Assembly (NCBI GenBank): GCA_003254925.1
Contig: QANZ01008186.1
Span: forward strand, 7,218-71,217
Source of the DNA: Chamaecrista fasciculata
Lineage: Eukaryota > Streptophyta > Magnoliopsida > Fabales > Fabaceae
Length of the DNA: 64,000 bases
Reading direction: 5' to 3'
This document shows, in pieces, positions 11,101-20,700 of this stretch. The notes under the pieces are model-generated. The model was not told the DNA's origin. It ran no database searches and saw only the letters and a program-made list of their open reading frames with translations. Each line of letters begins with the position of its first letter. Positions within the stretch are counted from its first letter, which is position 1. The position numbers were made by a program, and so were the translations under genes.

Positions 11101-12364
11101 GGCCTATAAATGTTTTTGTTGTATTTTTTAACATAACCTCTAATCAAAGCCATTATGAGGAATGAGCTAGTTCCAATACTATGACAATAACCACATCAAT
11201 TAAACTACCTAAAACTAAAAGTGCAAGTCCATGAATATTTATAGAGTAAACTAACAACTCGGTCCTAAAAGACTACTGACTTGACAACTTTGTCCCGAAA
11301 AAATTGAAATACACATTTTTGTCCCTGAAAGATTCTAATGGTAGAATTTTTAGTCTTTTTTATGGACTGAAGAGTATATCGTCTGGTTCTTTCAAGAACT
11401 AAAGAGTATACTGTTTATATCATTTAGGGATTAAGCTATATATTTCAATCTTTCAGGGATTGAGTTCTCAACTTAGTAATCTTTTAGTGACCGAATTGTT
11501 AGTTTATTACTCATATTTACATTGTAGTCTGACAGTCATAATATGGATTTCAGTGCTGGAGCTACCAACTGGTGAGAACAGGCCTCTACCATATCTATTG
11601 GCTTTAATGCCACCACTGGTACTCTCATTGCTAGATCCAGAAATATTTTTCAAAGCCTTGGACTTTGCAGGAACTTATGGAGGTATAGCTATTATAATGT
11701 GTGCTTGTGCATGTCACTGTCTGTGCACAATTTAGGTCAAAATGCACTTTTAGTCCCATAACTTTTACTCAGGTCTCAATTTGGTCCCATAACGTTTTTG
11801 GTTGCATTTTTGGTCCCATATTTTTTGCTCGGGTTGCAAATTTGGTGTTCTATCACTTTTGCTCTTATCTTTTGGTCAGGTTACAGAATTGGTTTCATAT
11901 CTTTGCAAAAAGCTCCACTGTCAGTCCCACCTACCTGACCCAAAGTTATGAGACTAATTCTGCAACTGACCCAAAAATATGGGACCAATTCTGCAACCTG
12001 ACTAAAAGATATGAAACCAATTCTGTAACTTGACCCAAAGATATGAAACCAAAAGTGCAACGAAAAAAGTTGAAACCAAAAATGCACTTCGGCCTTCAAT
12101 TTATATTGTTGCCTGGAGCTAAATTCTAATACAGCGAGTTTTTCTCATTGTCTCATCTAATTCGCAGTGTTGGTACTTTTTGGAGTTGTTCCAGCTGCAA
12201 TGGCTTGGTCTGATAGGTACTTGAATTCAAATTCATCTCCATCTGTGAAACTACCCGAGTTAGTTCCAGGAGGTAGGATAACCCTACTTTTGGTGCTTGG
12301 ATGTTCAGGATACGTAGTTCTTTCGGAATTGCTTGAGAACTTTCAAAACCTTTCAAAAAGTTAG
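2135..12364 (+). CDS. Tryptophan/tyrosine permease-like transporter, C-terminal 379 codons (partial)
   Basis: Twelve exons with GT-AG borders and consistent phases: 2135-2227, 2820-2894, 3226-3275, 3637-3726, 3874-3930, 4806-4875, 5880-5981, 6057-6109, 10432-10570, 10700-10784, 11554-11682, 12168-12364 (TAG at 12362). Joined length is 1,140 nt, divisible by three. The product starts inside a transmembrane segment with VGAGILAIP, the first-helix motif of the Trp_Tyr_perm/HAAAP amino-acid permease family. It continues with GLLIAEVNVNTM, GSGGVSL, LLDPEIFFKALDFAGTYG and PAAMAWSDRY, which I recognise from plant 'tyrosine-specific transport protein-like' genes. Plant members are usually described as plastid-targeted; the N-terminal exon(s) with any transit peptide and the start codon lie outside the window or are unrecognised in 1-2134. 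Several hydrophobic helices are visible. Introns are AT-rich; the 4.3-kb intron 6110-10431 holds an hAT MITE, two foldback elements and a copia relic. No internal stop or frameshift is seen, so the gene may be active. Family call firm; exact substrate inferred. Confidence 0.88.
3972..4382. mobile_element. MULE-like foldback element, family 1 (copy 2), in permease intron
   Basis: Starts ggtcaaagtgcacc and ends gtgcactttggcc, with perfect 9-bp flanks ttatattta (3963-3971, 4383-4391). It lies 42 bp after the end of the exon finishing at 3930. The sub-repeat is the same as in copy 1. Confidence 0.9.
4876..5879. other. Permease intron, unclassified repeat-like sequence
   Basis: A 1.0-kb intron. 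The part 4980-5750 is less AT-rich than its surroundings and contains a short direct repeat, 'tttattgcacaatctt' (near 5508 and 5549). It looks like an old transposon insertion, but I recognise no family, protein or clean borders. Confidence 0.3.
6548..6903. mobile_element. hAT-like MITE in permease intron
   Basis: It is flanked by a perfect 8-bp duplication aaaggcac (6540-6547 and 6904-6911), the size expected for hAT elements. Ends are ctaggttgcac and, on the complement, ctaagaagcac. The subterminal 'ggtacgggt' lines are inverted between the ends. The 356 bp has an AT-rich centre and no coding capacity. Confidence 0.75.
7086..7662. mobile_element. MULE-like foldback element, family 2 (copy 1)
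   Basis: Arms of about 120 bp with 'cgtgcccctaacgtttg' on the left and the complement on the right, starting ggcaaaacaccc and ending gggtgttttgcc. Perfect 9-bp flanks tatatatta (7077-7085, 7663-7671). The interior 7200-7540 is unrelated to the other family-2 copies in this window and has no supported ORF. Confidence 0.88.
7672..8709. other. AT-rich intron stretch
   Basis: About 1 kb of permease intron. It contains AT-rich low-complexity DNA (7730-7930) and a possible half foldback near 8470-8700 ('agtttggtcccctaatatc'). No gene, RNA or bordered element is seen. Confidence 0.5.
8710..9432 (-). pseudogene. Copia retrotransposon fragment with protease domain
   Basis: A 240-codon open frame. 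The C-terminal part carries WVIDSGATDHMTGN followed by a SHVTLADGS stretch. This is the Ty1/copia aspartic protease region, with the catalytic DSG intact. A start MANKTICISEDEY about 118 codons in may be the remnant gag or spacer start. The front half is a translation of the leader, and has no known domain. Most of gag, the zinc knuckle, integrase, RT and RNase H are missing: the element jumps from leader to protease and stops. It lies antisense inside a permease intron, next to an LTR (9681-9813) and primer binding site. This is a deletion relic, not a working gene. Confidence 0.75.
9664..9679 (-). other. Primer binding site of the copia fragment
   Basis: On the minus strand it reads TGGTATCAGAGCAATT, the standard plant copia site complementary to the 3' end of initiator tRNA-Met. 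It sits directly inside the LTR end, which fixes the element's orientation as minus. Confidence 0.85.
9681..9813 (-). repeat. Short copia LTR (about 133 bp)
   Basis: On the minus strand it begins TGTTAAGAGTTATG and ends near TCTTGTTTAAC next to the primer binding site. It contains a tatatata run that could serve as TATA box. No second LTR is seen near 8710, so the 3' end of the element is missing. Confidence 0.6.
10110..10385. mobile_element. MULE-like foldback element, family 1 (copy 3)
   Basis: Starts ggtcaaagagaaaa, ends tttcactttgacc. Flanks ttggaaatt (10101-10109) and ttgaaaatt (10386-10394) match at 8 of 9. It lies 46 bp upstream of the permease exon at 10432, inside the intron's 3' region. 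Confidence 0.85.
11244..11512. mobile_element. MULE-like foldback element, family 3 (copy 1)
   Basis: Starts gagtaaactaacaa and ends ttgttagtttattactc. Flanks atatttata (11235-11243) and atatttaca (11513-11521) match at 8 of 9. It lies 41 bp upstream of the permease exon at 11554. Confidence 0.75.
11735..12094. mobile_element. MULE-like foldback element, family 1 (copy 4)
   Basis: Starts ggtcaaaatgcac, ends gtgcatt-type complement gcacttcggcc. Flanks cacaattta (11726-11734) and ttcaattta (12095-12103) share 7 of 9 bases. It fills most of the permease intron 11683-12167. Confidence 0.75.
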
Positions 12365-12367
12365 TAT

Positions 12368-12807
12368 GGCAAAAGCATCTCTGATGCCCCCAAACTATGG
12401 GGCAAGTTTCATAGTACTCCTAAACTTTTTTTGTGATCAAATATACCTTCAAATTTTCACATTTGACTCAATTGAACCCCAATGCCTAATGCCGTCCAAA
12501 TTGTTAAGGAAAATGTTGATGTCATCCTGTCATCAATATTTTTTAGGGGTACAATTGACAAAAAATATTAAAATTTTGGGATACAACTGACATGAATGTG
12601 AAAAGTTGGAAGGTACAATTGACACCAAAATAAAGAAGAAAAAAATCACTTGCCACGTCTTCATTTTCTGTTAGATTTATAACGTTAAGCGTTGAGGTAC
12701 AATTGAATCAAATGTGAAAGTTTGGGGTATAATTGACTACAAAAAAAGTTTAGGGATACAACTGAAACTACTCCTATAGTTTGGGGGCACCGATGATACT
12801 TTTGTCA
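12368..12807. mobile_element. Foldback element inserted at the permease stop codon
   Basis: Arms contain 'tgcccccaaactat' (left) and the complement 'atagtttgggggca' (right). The left flank agttagtat (12359-12367) matches aattagtat (12808-12816) at 8 of 9. The left copy of the duplication contains the permease TAG stop (12362-12364), so the element begins 3 bases after the stop and would be in the 3' untranslated region. Confidence 0.8.
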
Positions 12808-13043
12808 AATTAGTATTTTTTTTTTCCTATTCAATGGATATTAAAAGCTTATTTTAGTGTTGTCTGAAGCGAAAGGTGTACTTCCGATTTTGGAGAGACT
12901 ACTGCATATGCACAATATTATCTGTTTTTTTTTTTGTAAATACAATATTATACGTTCTTTTCCATCTCTTGAGCGCCAAATTATGTGTTCTAATTTTGCA
13001 TTGACATTCTCTGTTTTTTGGGTTCCTCATATAATTAATAATA

Positions 13044-13707
13044 GGCAAAAGACTCTTATGTGACCTTAGTGTTTGGGGACAGTTTCAGTTATGCCCCTAT
13101 CGTTTGTTTTGTGTCAATTATGCCCCCAATGTGAAACATTGGTGTCAGTTATACCCTAACCTCAATTTTTTTTTGGCCAAAGTTCTATTTTGATCCCTCA
13201 AATTTGCTTAAAGTTCCGTTTTTGTCCCTTAAGTCTCCGACGAACTTTCCGGCGAGATACACGACGGCCCTGACGACTACGAAAACTCCTAATCCAAGGT
13301 TTTTTGACCTCCTGAGTTTAATGGAGGTCTTCATTTTGCGAACAAATGACTGGAAATATGATTTTCGGCGATTGTGTAATTTAATTTTTCGGCGGCTTGC
13401 CAGTCATTTTTTCGCAAAATGGAGTCCGTCATTGAACTCAGGAGGTCAAAAAACCTTGGATTAAGAGTTTTCGTAGTTGTCGGGGCCGCCGTGTATCTCG
13501 CCGGAGACTCGAGGGACCAAAACGGAACTTTAAGCAAATTTGAGGGACCAATATAGGACTTTGGCCCAAAAAAAATTGAGGTTAGAGTATAATTGACACC
13601 AACGTTTCACATTAGGGGTATAATTGACATAAAACAAACGTTAGGGGCATAACTGAAATTGACCCCAAACGTTAGGGGCACGAAATTAAAGGGTCTTTAA
13701 TTTTGCC
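13044..13707. mobile_element. MULE-like foldback element, family 2 (copy 2), composite
   Basis: Perfect 9-bp flanks ttaataata (13035-13043, 13708-13716). The outer arms carry 'agttatgcccctatcg' and the inverted 'cgttaggggcataact'. An inner foldback unit at about 13175-13566 starts ggccaaagttctat and ends ggactttggcc, resembling the free-standing element at 32247-32484. The centre has mirrored lines with 'ggttttttgacctcctgag'. Short open frames inside are by-products of the palindrome. Confidence 0.85.
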
Positions 13708-13809
13708 TTAATAATATAAGGAAAGTATAACTCAAGTGCAGTTCACATTGGAAATGTATACAATAGGCAGTTAAAATTAGTTTCTGAAACTGACGTAATT
13801 ATGCAAGAC

Positions 13810-13978
13810 TGTTATGAATTCGTTAGTTACTTTTAGTCCTTGTAACTAACACGTGCCCAAGACTTTGGCTGATTAAAGTCTCTATAAATACTTTTTAGCT
13901 CTGTATCTGATTATACATTCAATAATACAATTTTCTTTTCTTCTGTTTTTCTTCTGTCTTGCTTTCATATCTCCTCTA
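13810..13978 (+). repeat. Copia LTR (short), plus orientation
   Basis: Begins TGTTATGAATTCG, has a TATA box tataaata at about 13883-13890, and ends directly before a TGGTATCAGAG primer binding site. About 110 bp of leader follow, then unrelated sequence. It is a 5' fragment; no gag is seen. Confidence 0.65.
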
Positions 13979-13992
13979 TGGTATCAGAGTCA
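13979..13992 (+). other. Primer binding site (initiator tRNA-Met type)
   Basis: TGGTATCAGAGTCA directly follows the LTR end and shows that the copia fragment runs on the plus strand. Confidence 0.8.
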
Positions 13993-14284
13993 AGTTTCGA
14001 TCTTGAAACCTGTGGGTTATGGCTTCACCACGCTTCTCGGTACAAAGGAGAAAAGAAGAAAAAACCAAAGTGTTAAGAAAACAGAAATAAGAGAAACATA
14101 TATGGCCAAATAAAAAAAGAGAAACATATATAACAAAACTAATACTTTGGTCCCCTATCTTTGTCCTTACATAACTTGTAAGGAGTCAATCTTTTCTGAA
14201 TTTGACAAAGTGTCATCACCTTTTCTTCATGAAATCCTTTTTGGGGCCTGCCTTTGGAGTCTCCATTTGTATGCATTTCATGCA

Positions 14285-14383
14285 GTTTAGAGAGAGAATG
14301 GAAGAGTTAGAAAGAGAAGTGTGGGTCCCACTATTAATGGGGCCTACACTTCTCTCTCTAACTCTTCCATTCTCTCTCTAAAC
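14285..14383. repeat. Long hairpin of CT/GA-rich arms
   Basis: Two arms of 46 bases (14285-14330 and 14338-14383) are nearly perfect reverse complements around a 7-base loop ctattaa. The arms contain 'gagagagaatggaagagtt' and its complement. No target duplication was found. It may be a MITE core or a source of hairpin RNA. The bases either side (14030-14284, 14384-14948) show nothing else that I recognise. Confidence 0.8.
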
Positions 14384-14948
14384 TACAGACACTGCACACT
14401 TCAGAGGATCCATTTTCATCCTTTTTGTGTGCATGTGAAGATGGATTTCATATGCTTATTATATCAAGAGATTGAATCTACTTACTAAGGTAAGTTTATT
14501 TTTGTGGCATTTATTCTTTTTTATTTTATATTATCGATTATTTGTGTTTTCAAAAATATGTTCCAAAGAACAGGTTTCTTAGGGATTTAGTAGGGCAAGA
14601 GTTTATTCTAAGATTTGGTTTCATTTAAAGTATGTGTGGACGTTTTAGTCTCGTTTATAGATTGGGGTTCCATATCACCCAAAAAGAAAAATAATGGCTG
14701 ATATAAGAAAAAAAAAAGAAAGGAGAAATTGAAGTGTATATACAACTCTTGATTAATTAAAAAAACATAATTTAAATAATGAATACTTATTATAGAACCT
14801 AGAGACCTAATCAACTTAAATTGGAAGATTTAAAAAGAACGGGATTAGATCCTTCACATTTCTTGTAAAGTTAGAGAGAGAAATGAAGAGAAAAGAAGAG
14901 TGAGAGAAATAGAAAGTGAGTGATTGTGTAGTTGCATACTAGATATAT

Positions 14949-15207
14949 TGTAGCAGAAATTGAAGACTTTGCATCTTCTGCAATTTCAACAACATTATGC
15001 ATCTACGAATCAGCTTAATATTTTGACAAATCTTTTATGTTGAATTTTATGTCCTTGAGTTTGGCTATAAAAATGTGATCTCAGATAAGTTGTAAATTGT
15101 AATGTATGAATTAGATTGAGTTCATCAATATAAATTTGAGTAGTATTTCCCCAATTCTCTCATCTCTCCCCTCTCTTCTCCAAATACTCAAAATTGAATT
15201 TCTTACA
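14949..15207 (+). repeat. Copia LTR (259 bp), plus orientation
   Basis: Ends are TGTAGCAG and TTCTTACA, a matched TG...CA pair. A tataaaaatg box lies near 15067. A primer binding site follows 2 bases after the right end, and a gag remnant is downstream. Confidence 0.65.
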
Positions 15208-15209
15208 TT

Positions 15210-15221
15210 TGGTACCAGAGC
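15210..15221 (+). other. Primer binding site of second copia fragment
   Basis: TGGTACCAGAGC, one base different from the common TGGTATCAGAGC, follows the LTR at 14949-15207. Confidence 0.75.
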
Positions 15222-15804
15222 GAGAAAGTTTTTCCAATTTTTTTAAGCCTAGAGAGAAATAAATACCGTCTTGTGAGGACCAATCTTGAGTGAAACCCAA
15301 TTGTTATCTTCCAAATTGTTTAGAAGTTAAGAGTCCTTGAGCTTGAAAAATCTTGTTTGAAAGAAATCCTTCGAGAAGCTTGATTTAAGCTTTCATGTTG
15401 TTGAGTATCTTCGTTTTGTGTTGCTAGAAGAGAGATTGTTGTTAGTGAGATTGAGAGTGTTCTTGAGTGGAGGAAGAAAGAGAAGAGGAACGAAAGTGTT
15501 GTGTGACAAGGAGAAAAAGAATTGAGTGAGAGACAAATTAAGTGTGGATTAGGTGATAAGGGAGAAGAAAAGGTGTGTGAGAGAGAGAGAGATTTGACAA
15601 AAATTATAAAAAGATAAGAAAGGAATAGTGTTGGTAAAAAAAAAGGGAGATAAGAAGAAGGAATAATATTTTGCGGAAAAGTTGAGTAAGGAGAGAGAAT
15701 TTTATTACTATTTTAAATAGAGAAGAAAAATAAGAGTGATATAAAAAGAAGAAAGAGAAATATTTTTCTAAAATATATTTAACAATTATAATGTTGTGTG
15801 GTTA

Positions 15805-15893
15805 GGTCCCAAATTAGATGGAAAGTTTGATTATAATTATTGGCAAATCTTGATGGCAACTCATTTGAGAGCTTATAATTTATGGTGCAGTAT
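15805..15893 (+). pseudogene. Copia gag N-terminal remnant
   Basis: About 30 codons read GPKLDGKFDYNYW followed by LMATHLRAYNLW, the start of the copia gag (UBN2-type) domain. The frame is lost right after 15893. The leader 15222-15800 is purine-rich with many 'gagagag' runs. Together with the LTR and primer site this is the first ~950 bp of a copia element, the rest being deleted. Confidence 0.65.
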
Positions 15894-16458
15894 AAAGTTG
15901 AGTTACTTAGGCTTTATTTTTTACTTATTTGAGAGGCTTTTATATTGTTTCAATTCGATCTAACTGCTAATTTTGCTTTTTAGGTTAAACTAACTTGTTC
16001 TAGTAGTTTCTTGACTATTACACCGATCGGACCGTTCGGTCCAGTCCAAACAACACTGCTTCTGACTTTGGGGAGACTATAGCTTATGCATAATATTATC
16101 CCTTTTTTATTTTTGTAAATATATTATTATCCTTTCTTCTAATTAAAAGTTGTAATTGTTGTAGTCATTCCACTTTATTTAGGTATTAATATGTCTGTTT
16201 ATGAAAATATACATATCTTTATATATATATAATGTTCAATAAACTTAAACAAATATAATATAAATGCTTTTTTGTATTTTTCAAAAAAAAATTAATATTT
16301 TAGAAAATTTTAAAATTGTATTTTAGTACTTATTGCTTCTCAAAAAATCAATATATATATATATATATTATTTTGGTTATATGTATATAAAATTAAAAGT
16401 ATTTTTACATAAATATATTATATAAAATTTTAATTAACTATTTTATTTATATATATAT
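15894..16458. other. AT-rich spacer before element A
   Basis: No gene seen. Positions 16060-16150 resemble 12865-12965 (shared 'ggagactatagcttatgcat'-like line and a T run followed by gtaaata), an imperfect direct repeat. An (at)n run occurs at about 16351-16370. Confidence 0.5.
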
Positions 16459-17064
16459 TGATGAACCTGGTTCTAGTCGGGGGTCATTACCTGGTTCGGG
16501 TGAGGCAACTCTGGGTCAAAGGTCGCCTGCAAGTCAATGAACACACAGGGGTGACCCTGCGATTCACCTCCGATGCTTAAGTTAGTAAGGGTTATGAGCT
16601 CAATAATCTCAATTGACTGAGTAGAGAGCGTACCCTTTTCCAGTGTGAAGGGTCAACCTTTTATACTGGCTGAGGGTGATCTGGTGTGATCTTGTCATAA
16701 ATGCCTGGATGCTTGATTGTGATCCTAGCTGATCTGATTGTGATCCTTGGCTCCCACGTAATTTCCTTTTCTTTGAAAGGTGCCTTGATGGCCAAGGCGT
16801 TTATTAAGGGAGAGAATCTCTGAGTGATTTGTCTTGATTGACAGCGAATCTTGAGCGATCCTTGATTGGTTCCTGATTGGCTCAGGGAATGTTTCCTTAT
16901 TCTTCGCTCCGTGGGCGCCCTCACCCTTCGTGCTCATGGGCGCCCTTGTCCTGGACAAGATGTAGGGCATTCACGACCCTTCAACTTGTCCAGTGGGTAT
17001 TTGGCGCATTAGGCCAAGGGCATATGCTTCCATTTGGGCCTCCTAATTACTGGGCCTATTATCA
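16459..17064 (-). repeat. 3' LTR of element A (606 bp)
   Basis: Same length as the two LTRs of element B and clearly homologous throughout, from TGATGAACCTGG to CCTATTATCA on the plus strand. It is internally free of coding content; short open frames inside are chance. Confidence 0.88.
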
Positions 17065-17307
17065 CTAGTCCCAACAAAAGAAGTGAAGCTCTGTCTCCAT
17101 CAGTGGAGTCCCCTTCGAGGGCGTCCTTGACATTGACTGTAACCTCATGGGCGTTGTCGTCGTTGACGCCACGGGTTGCATCTCTCAGATCTAGGAAGGT
17201 TTGCCTAATATGGCGTCCTCGAGCCTTATTTCTTTTTCCTTCATCGTTCTAGTTTCTTTGCTGACGTTGCGTGTCACTTCGTTTCTTGCATGTCAGTGCA
17301 TCGTGGC

Positions 17308-17333
17308 CACGTGTCACAACGTGATTGGCCAAT
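17308..17333 (+). promoter_or_regulatory. Candidate promoter motifs of antisense gene, element A
   Basis: A G-box CACGTG at 17308-17313 is followed by ATTGG/CCAAT at 17324-17333, about 430 bp upstream of the antisense-gene ATG. Element B keeps CACGTG at an equivalent distance. Inferred promoter; transcription not shown. Confidence 0.4.
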
Positions 17334-17740
17334 TCTCCATCATGATGGCGGAACGTGGACCGAGGGGGGCGCATTTAATGCGTTATTTTGGTTTTCGTGA
17401 AAGGTTTTTCAAAACCGCCAATTCTCCCTCCTTTTCTCTTTACTCTGCCATTTTCAACTTTCAAGTTTTCTCTCTCTTCCTTGTTTTCTCTGAACTCCTC
17501 GCTGGAACTGTGCCTTCGCGACGTTCCGTTTCAGCATTGCCGTTGTTCTTTCTGCTCCGATTACCGCGACCGGCGTCTTTCGGTGAGCATTGTGATACTT
17601 CCCTTGATTATTTTTCCGTAATGCACGCTTTTGTTGCTGAGTTTACTCATTGCGTTCTTCGCGTTCTTCACGTTCTTCGCAGTGTTCATACACACTCGCC
17701 AGCATTTCCTTCGAGGACTTTTCTCCGATTCGCCAGTACC

Positions 17741-20700
17741 ATGGACTTTGATGAATGTAAGTTTTCTAAACCTTCTCCTTCGTCTTCTTCATCATCTTCT
17801 TCATTTGAGTTTTGGTCTGAGTTTGGTGATCAACTGCAACTGCTGAAGATCATTTTCGCAAACGACCCCTTTTTCCCTGAGGGTGTTTCCCCCCATTTTG
17901 CTGATGAATGGAGCAAAGTCCTACATCAATTGGGTTATAATTGTCGTGTTTCCTCAGCTGCTGGAAACAGTGCGAGAACGCCGGGCACGTCAGCGCACGA
18001 TACCTTTGTGCCCGAGTCATCAGCGCCTGCTAGGTTCGCGTCTCCCGCAGATAGGAGAGATGGTAATGCAGGGGCGTCCTCGTCCCATGTTCCAGGGGAG
18101 GTTGAAGAAGTTCTCGCTGACTTGTCCTCGTCCACGTCGTCGGAGATTCGTGAAATGTTATCTACTCGTGCGGAGTCGGCGTTCGTAGATGAGGTATCAT
18201 CTGTACCTGAGGAAGCGGGTGGCGCTGATGTCCTTGTCGGGGACGACAATCCTCAACAAATGATCTATGGTGAGGAAGTCGATTTTCAGGCTCACCCTGA
18301 GTGGTTTCTCTGTAAAAATTGCAAGTTGGCCAACGTTCCTTCGGTCAAGGGGGAGACGACGCCATGCGGTCCTGATAGGGCTGAAGTTATGAGAAACGCA
18401 CATCCTGTAGTTGATTGGCGCCGTCAAAGACCCAATGAAAAAGTACAGAAGGCGTTCTTGGATCTGACTAACGATGTGGTAAAGGAGTACTACACCTGGA
18501 ACTTTGGTGTGGACGTTCTCGAGGGGCTCAACCGAAAACTGATGGCGTCTTCGCCACGTCGTCGGTCTTCGGGGTGTGAGATCTCCACCCTAAGTCACTT
18601 GGAGACAACGCCGGACTTGCTCTATACCGATGGAAGAGGCTTTCTGATTTGCGAGCACGCTCTTGGGGGTTGTGATATAGAAATACCTTTCAACCCTGCG
18701 ATCTTGGACCTTCTAGCCATTATGAATATTTGTCCCATTCAAGTTAGTGCTAATGGATGGCGCATCCTGTTGGGCTTTGTTGCCAAATGCAAGAGGAACG
18801 GTGTTGTCGCCACAGCCCGGTTGTTTCTGTATTTCTTCTACCCTCGTTGGGTGGATAATTGCTTCATCTCCTACTACAGACGTCCGGGGCGCCCTAAGAT
18901 TTTGAAGCATGCCGTTAGCAACCCGAAGGAATGGCAATATAAGTTTGTTTTTATCAAGGAGTCAGGGTCCGACCGGCCTTTCTGGGTTCACGCGTCAGAT
19001 GAGTGCGCCATGTTTCCCTTATCATGGAGAAGGCCTCGACTCGGGCCCTTCGAATGCAATTGGAGGGACCTAACCGTTGTTGAGCGCTTGGCGGCGCTAC
19101 AGTTGATCACCACTGACCTTTTTGATCCCAAGCGTTGTACGTGTCTTTTTTTGTTCTTGCACGATATTTCATTTTACTCTGATTGTTTCTAAACTCTGCT
19201 TCGTTTATGTTTCAGTGATTGAGGCTTCCTTGGCTGACATTATCGGGACCAAATGTCCTCGGGAGGATAAGGGGAAAGAGAAAGTGGTGGCATTTGTTGG
19301 GAATCCTAGGCGCCTAACGCAGCGGAAGCAAATATAAAATTTAAAATAAAACGCGCCAGGTCCTAAAATTCCCGAACGGATCCGCTAGCAGAATTTAAAA
19401 CTTTTAGATAGTGGTATACCTCACGAGTTCCAATCGGTTGGTTGTACAAGGCGTGTGCAAGGAGTCCACTCTCAGCGTTCTCCCTCTGCCGGTGATCCAC
19501 ACGAACAGTTTCTCGGGCACCAAGGTGCTAGCCTTCCGTTCTTTTCTCCAAAAGAACAAGGGACCAATCTACAATGCTTTTGAATTCAAGAACTCCTTCT
19601 TGAACCAAAAACCAAAAGTGGCGCAATAGAGAATTCCCTACAAGAACTCCTTCTTGTTTTCTCTACTCTCACAAACCCTAATTTTTGGTGACTGCAAATC
19701 GAATTTCCTAACTCCTTAGGCAAACTCGATTTTTCCTCTCCCAACTCTTGGGAGCCAAAATTTCTTCACTTGGAAGAACTAGGGTTTGAAGATGGCGATT
19801 TCTCTCTTCTCTCTCTACAAGGAGGAAGACCAAAATCACAAATGAATCCTCTCTTAGAATAGGCGCCTAGCACCTTTAGGTTTATAATTATTTTTAGAGC
19901 ATTATTATATTTATAAAATCATGAGATTACAATAATATCATGACTTCATGAATTGAATTTACAATTAAAATATTACCTTAATATTTAATTTAAATTCAAA
20001 TTGCAATCTTCGAGAATCAAATGAGAGATCAAATCTCCCCTTGAGATCCTCCAAGATGGCGCCATGCTCCTCCTATTATGCTTGGAATTTTATAAATCAA
20101 AAACCATCCTAACTCTTAGGAAGTCATGATTTCCCAAAGATTCTATGATCCAAATCTTTTGATATCTATATCAAATCTTTTGAATTCAAACTTATGATTT
20201 AAATTAATAAAACAAATTTATTAATCTAAATTCATCTCATGAGGCGCCACCCTCATATATATATTAGGGAATTTTATAATTCAATAATTTCCTAACTCTT
20301 AGGAACCTTATCTGAATTATTTTTCCCTAATATTTTAATTGTAAATAATTAATCCCCATTAATCATTTAACAATTATTATATTTAAACTTGTCCCACAAA
20401 TTTAAATATTACACAACTGTAGATTAATTAAGACAAGACTTAATGTCCTAGACATTTCGCTGTGTCTTAAATCGTGCCACCGGAGTGACCCACGAATTAA
20501 CCCTAATTCGTGTCCCTTTAAGCGGTGTCCTGCTCCTGCTCATGTGTGACCACCCAGCAGGCCCCACGTGAAGTTGGCAGCAAGCCATCTCTATGACCTA
20601 CAAGTCGTGAGCGGACTCTAGCAAGCCATCACGACTACCCAAAACACATGAGTTATCGTTTTTACCAAAACCGACTTAACCTTAGTACCACCTTGTCATA

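Noticed and set aside
13204..13537. Pair of mirrored open frames on opposite strands
   Set aside because: They share near-identical starts because they lie on the two arms of a palindrome; not genes.
16661..17068. Proline/serine-rich open frames in the LTRs (also 36100-36513 and 46545-46907)
   Set aside because: They lie fully inside LTRs of elements A and B and differ in frame between copies.
17201..17740. Extending the antisense gene of element A to an upstream ATG at 17201
   Set aside because: The frame is open there only in A; element B has an in-frame stop just before its matching ATG at 37173.
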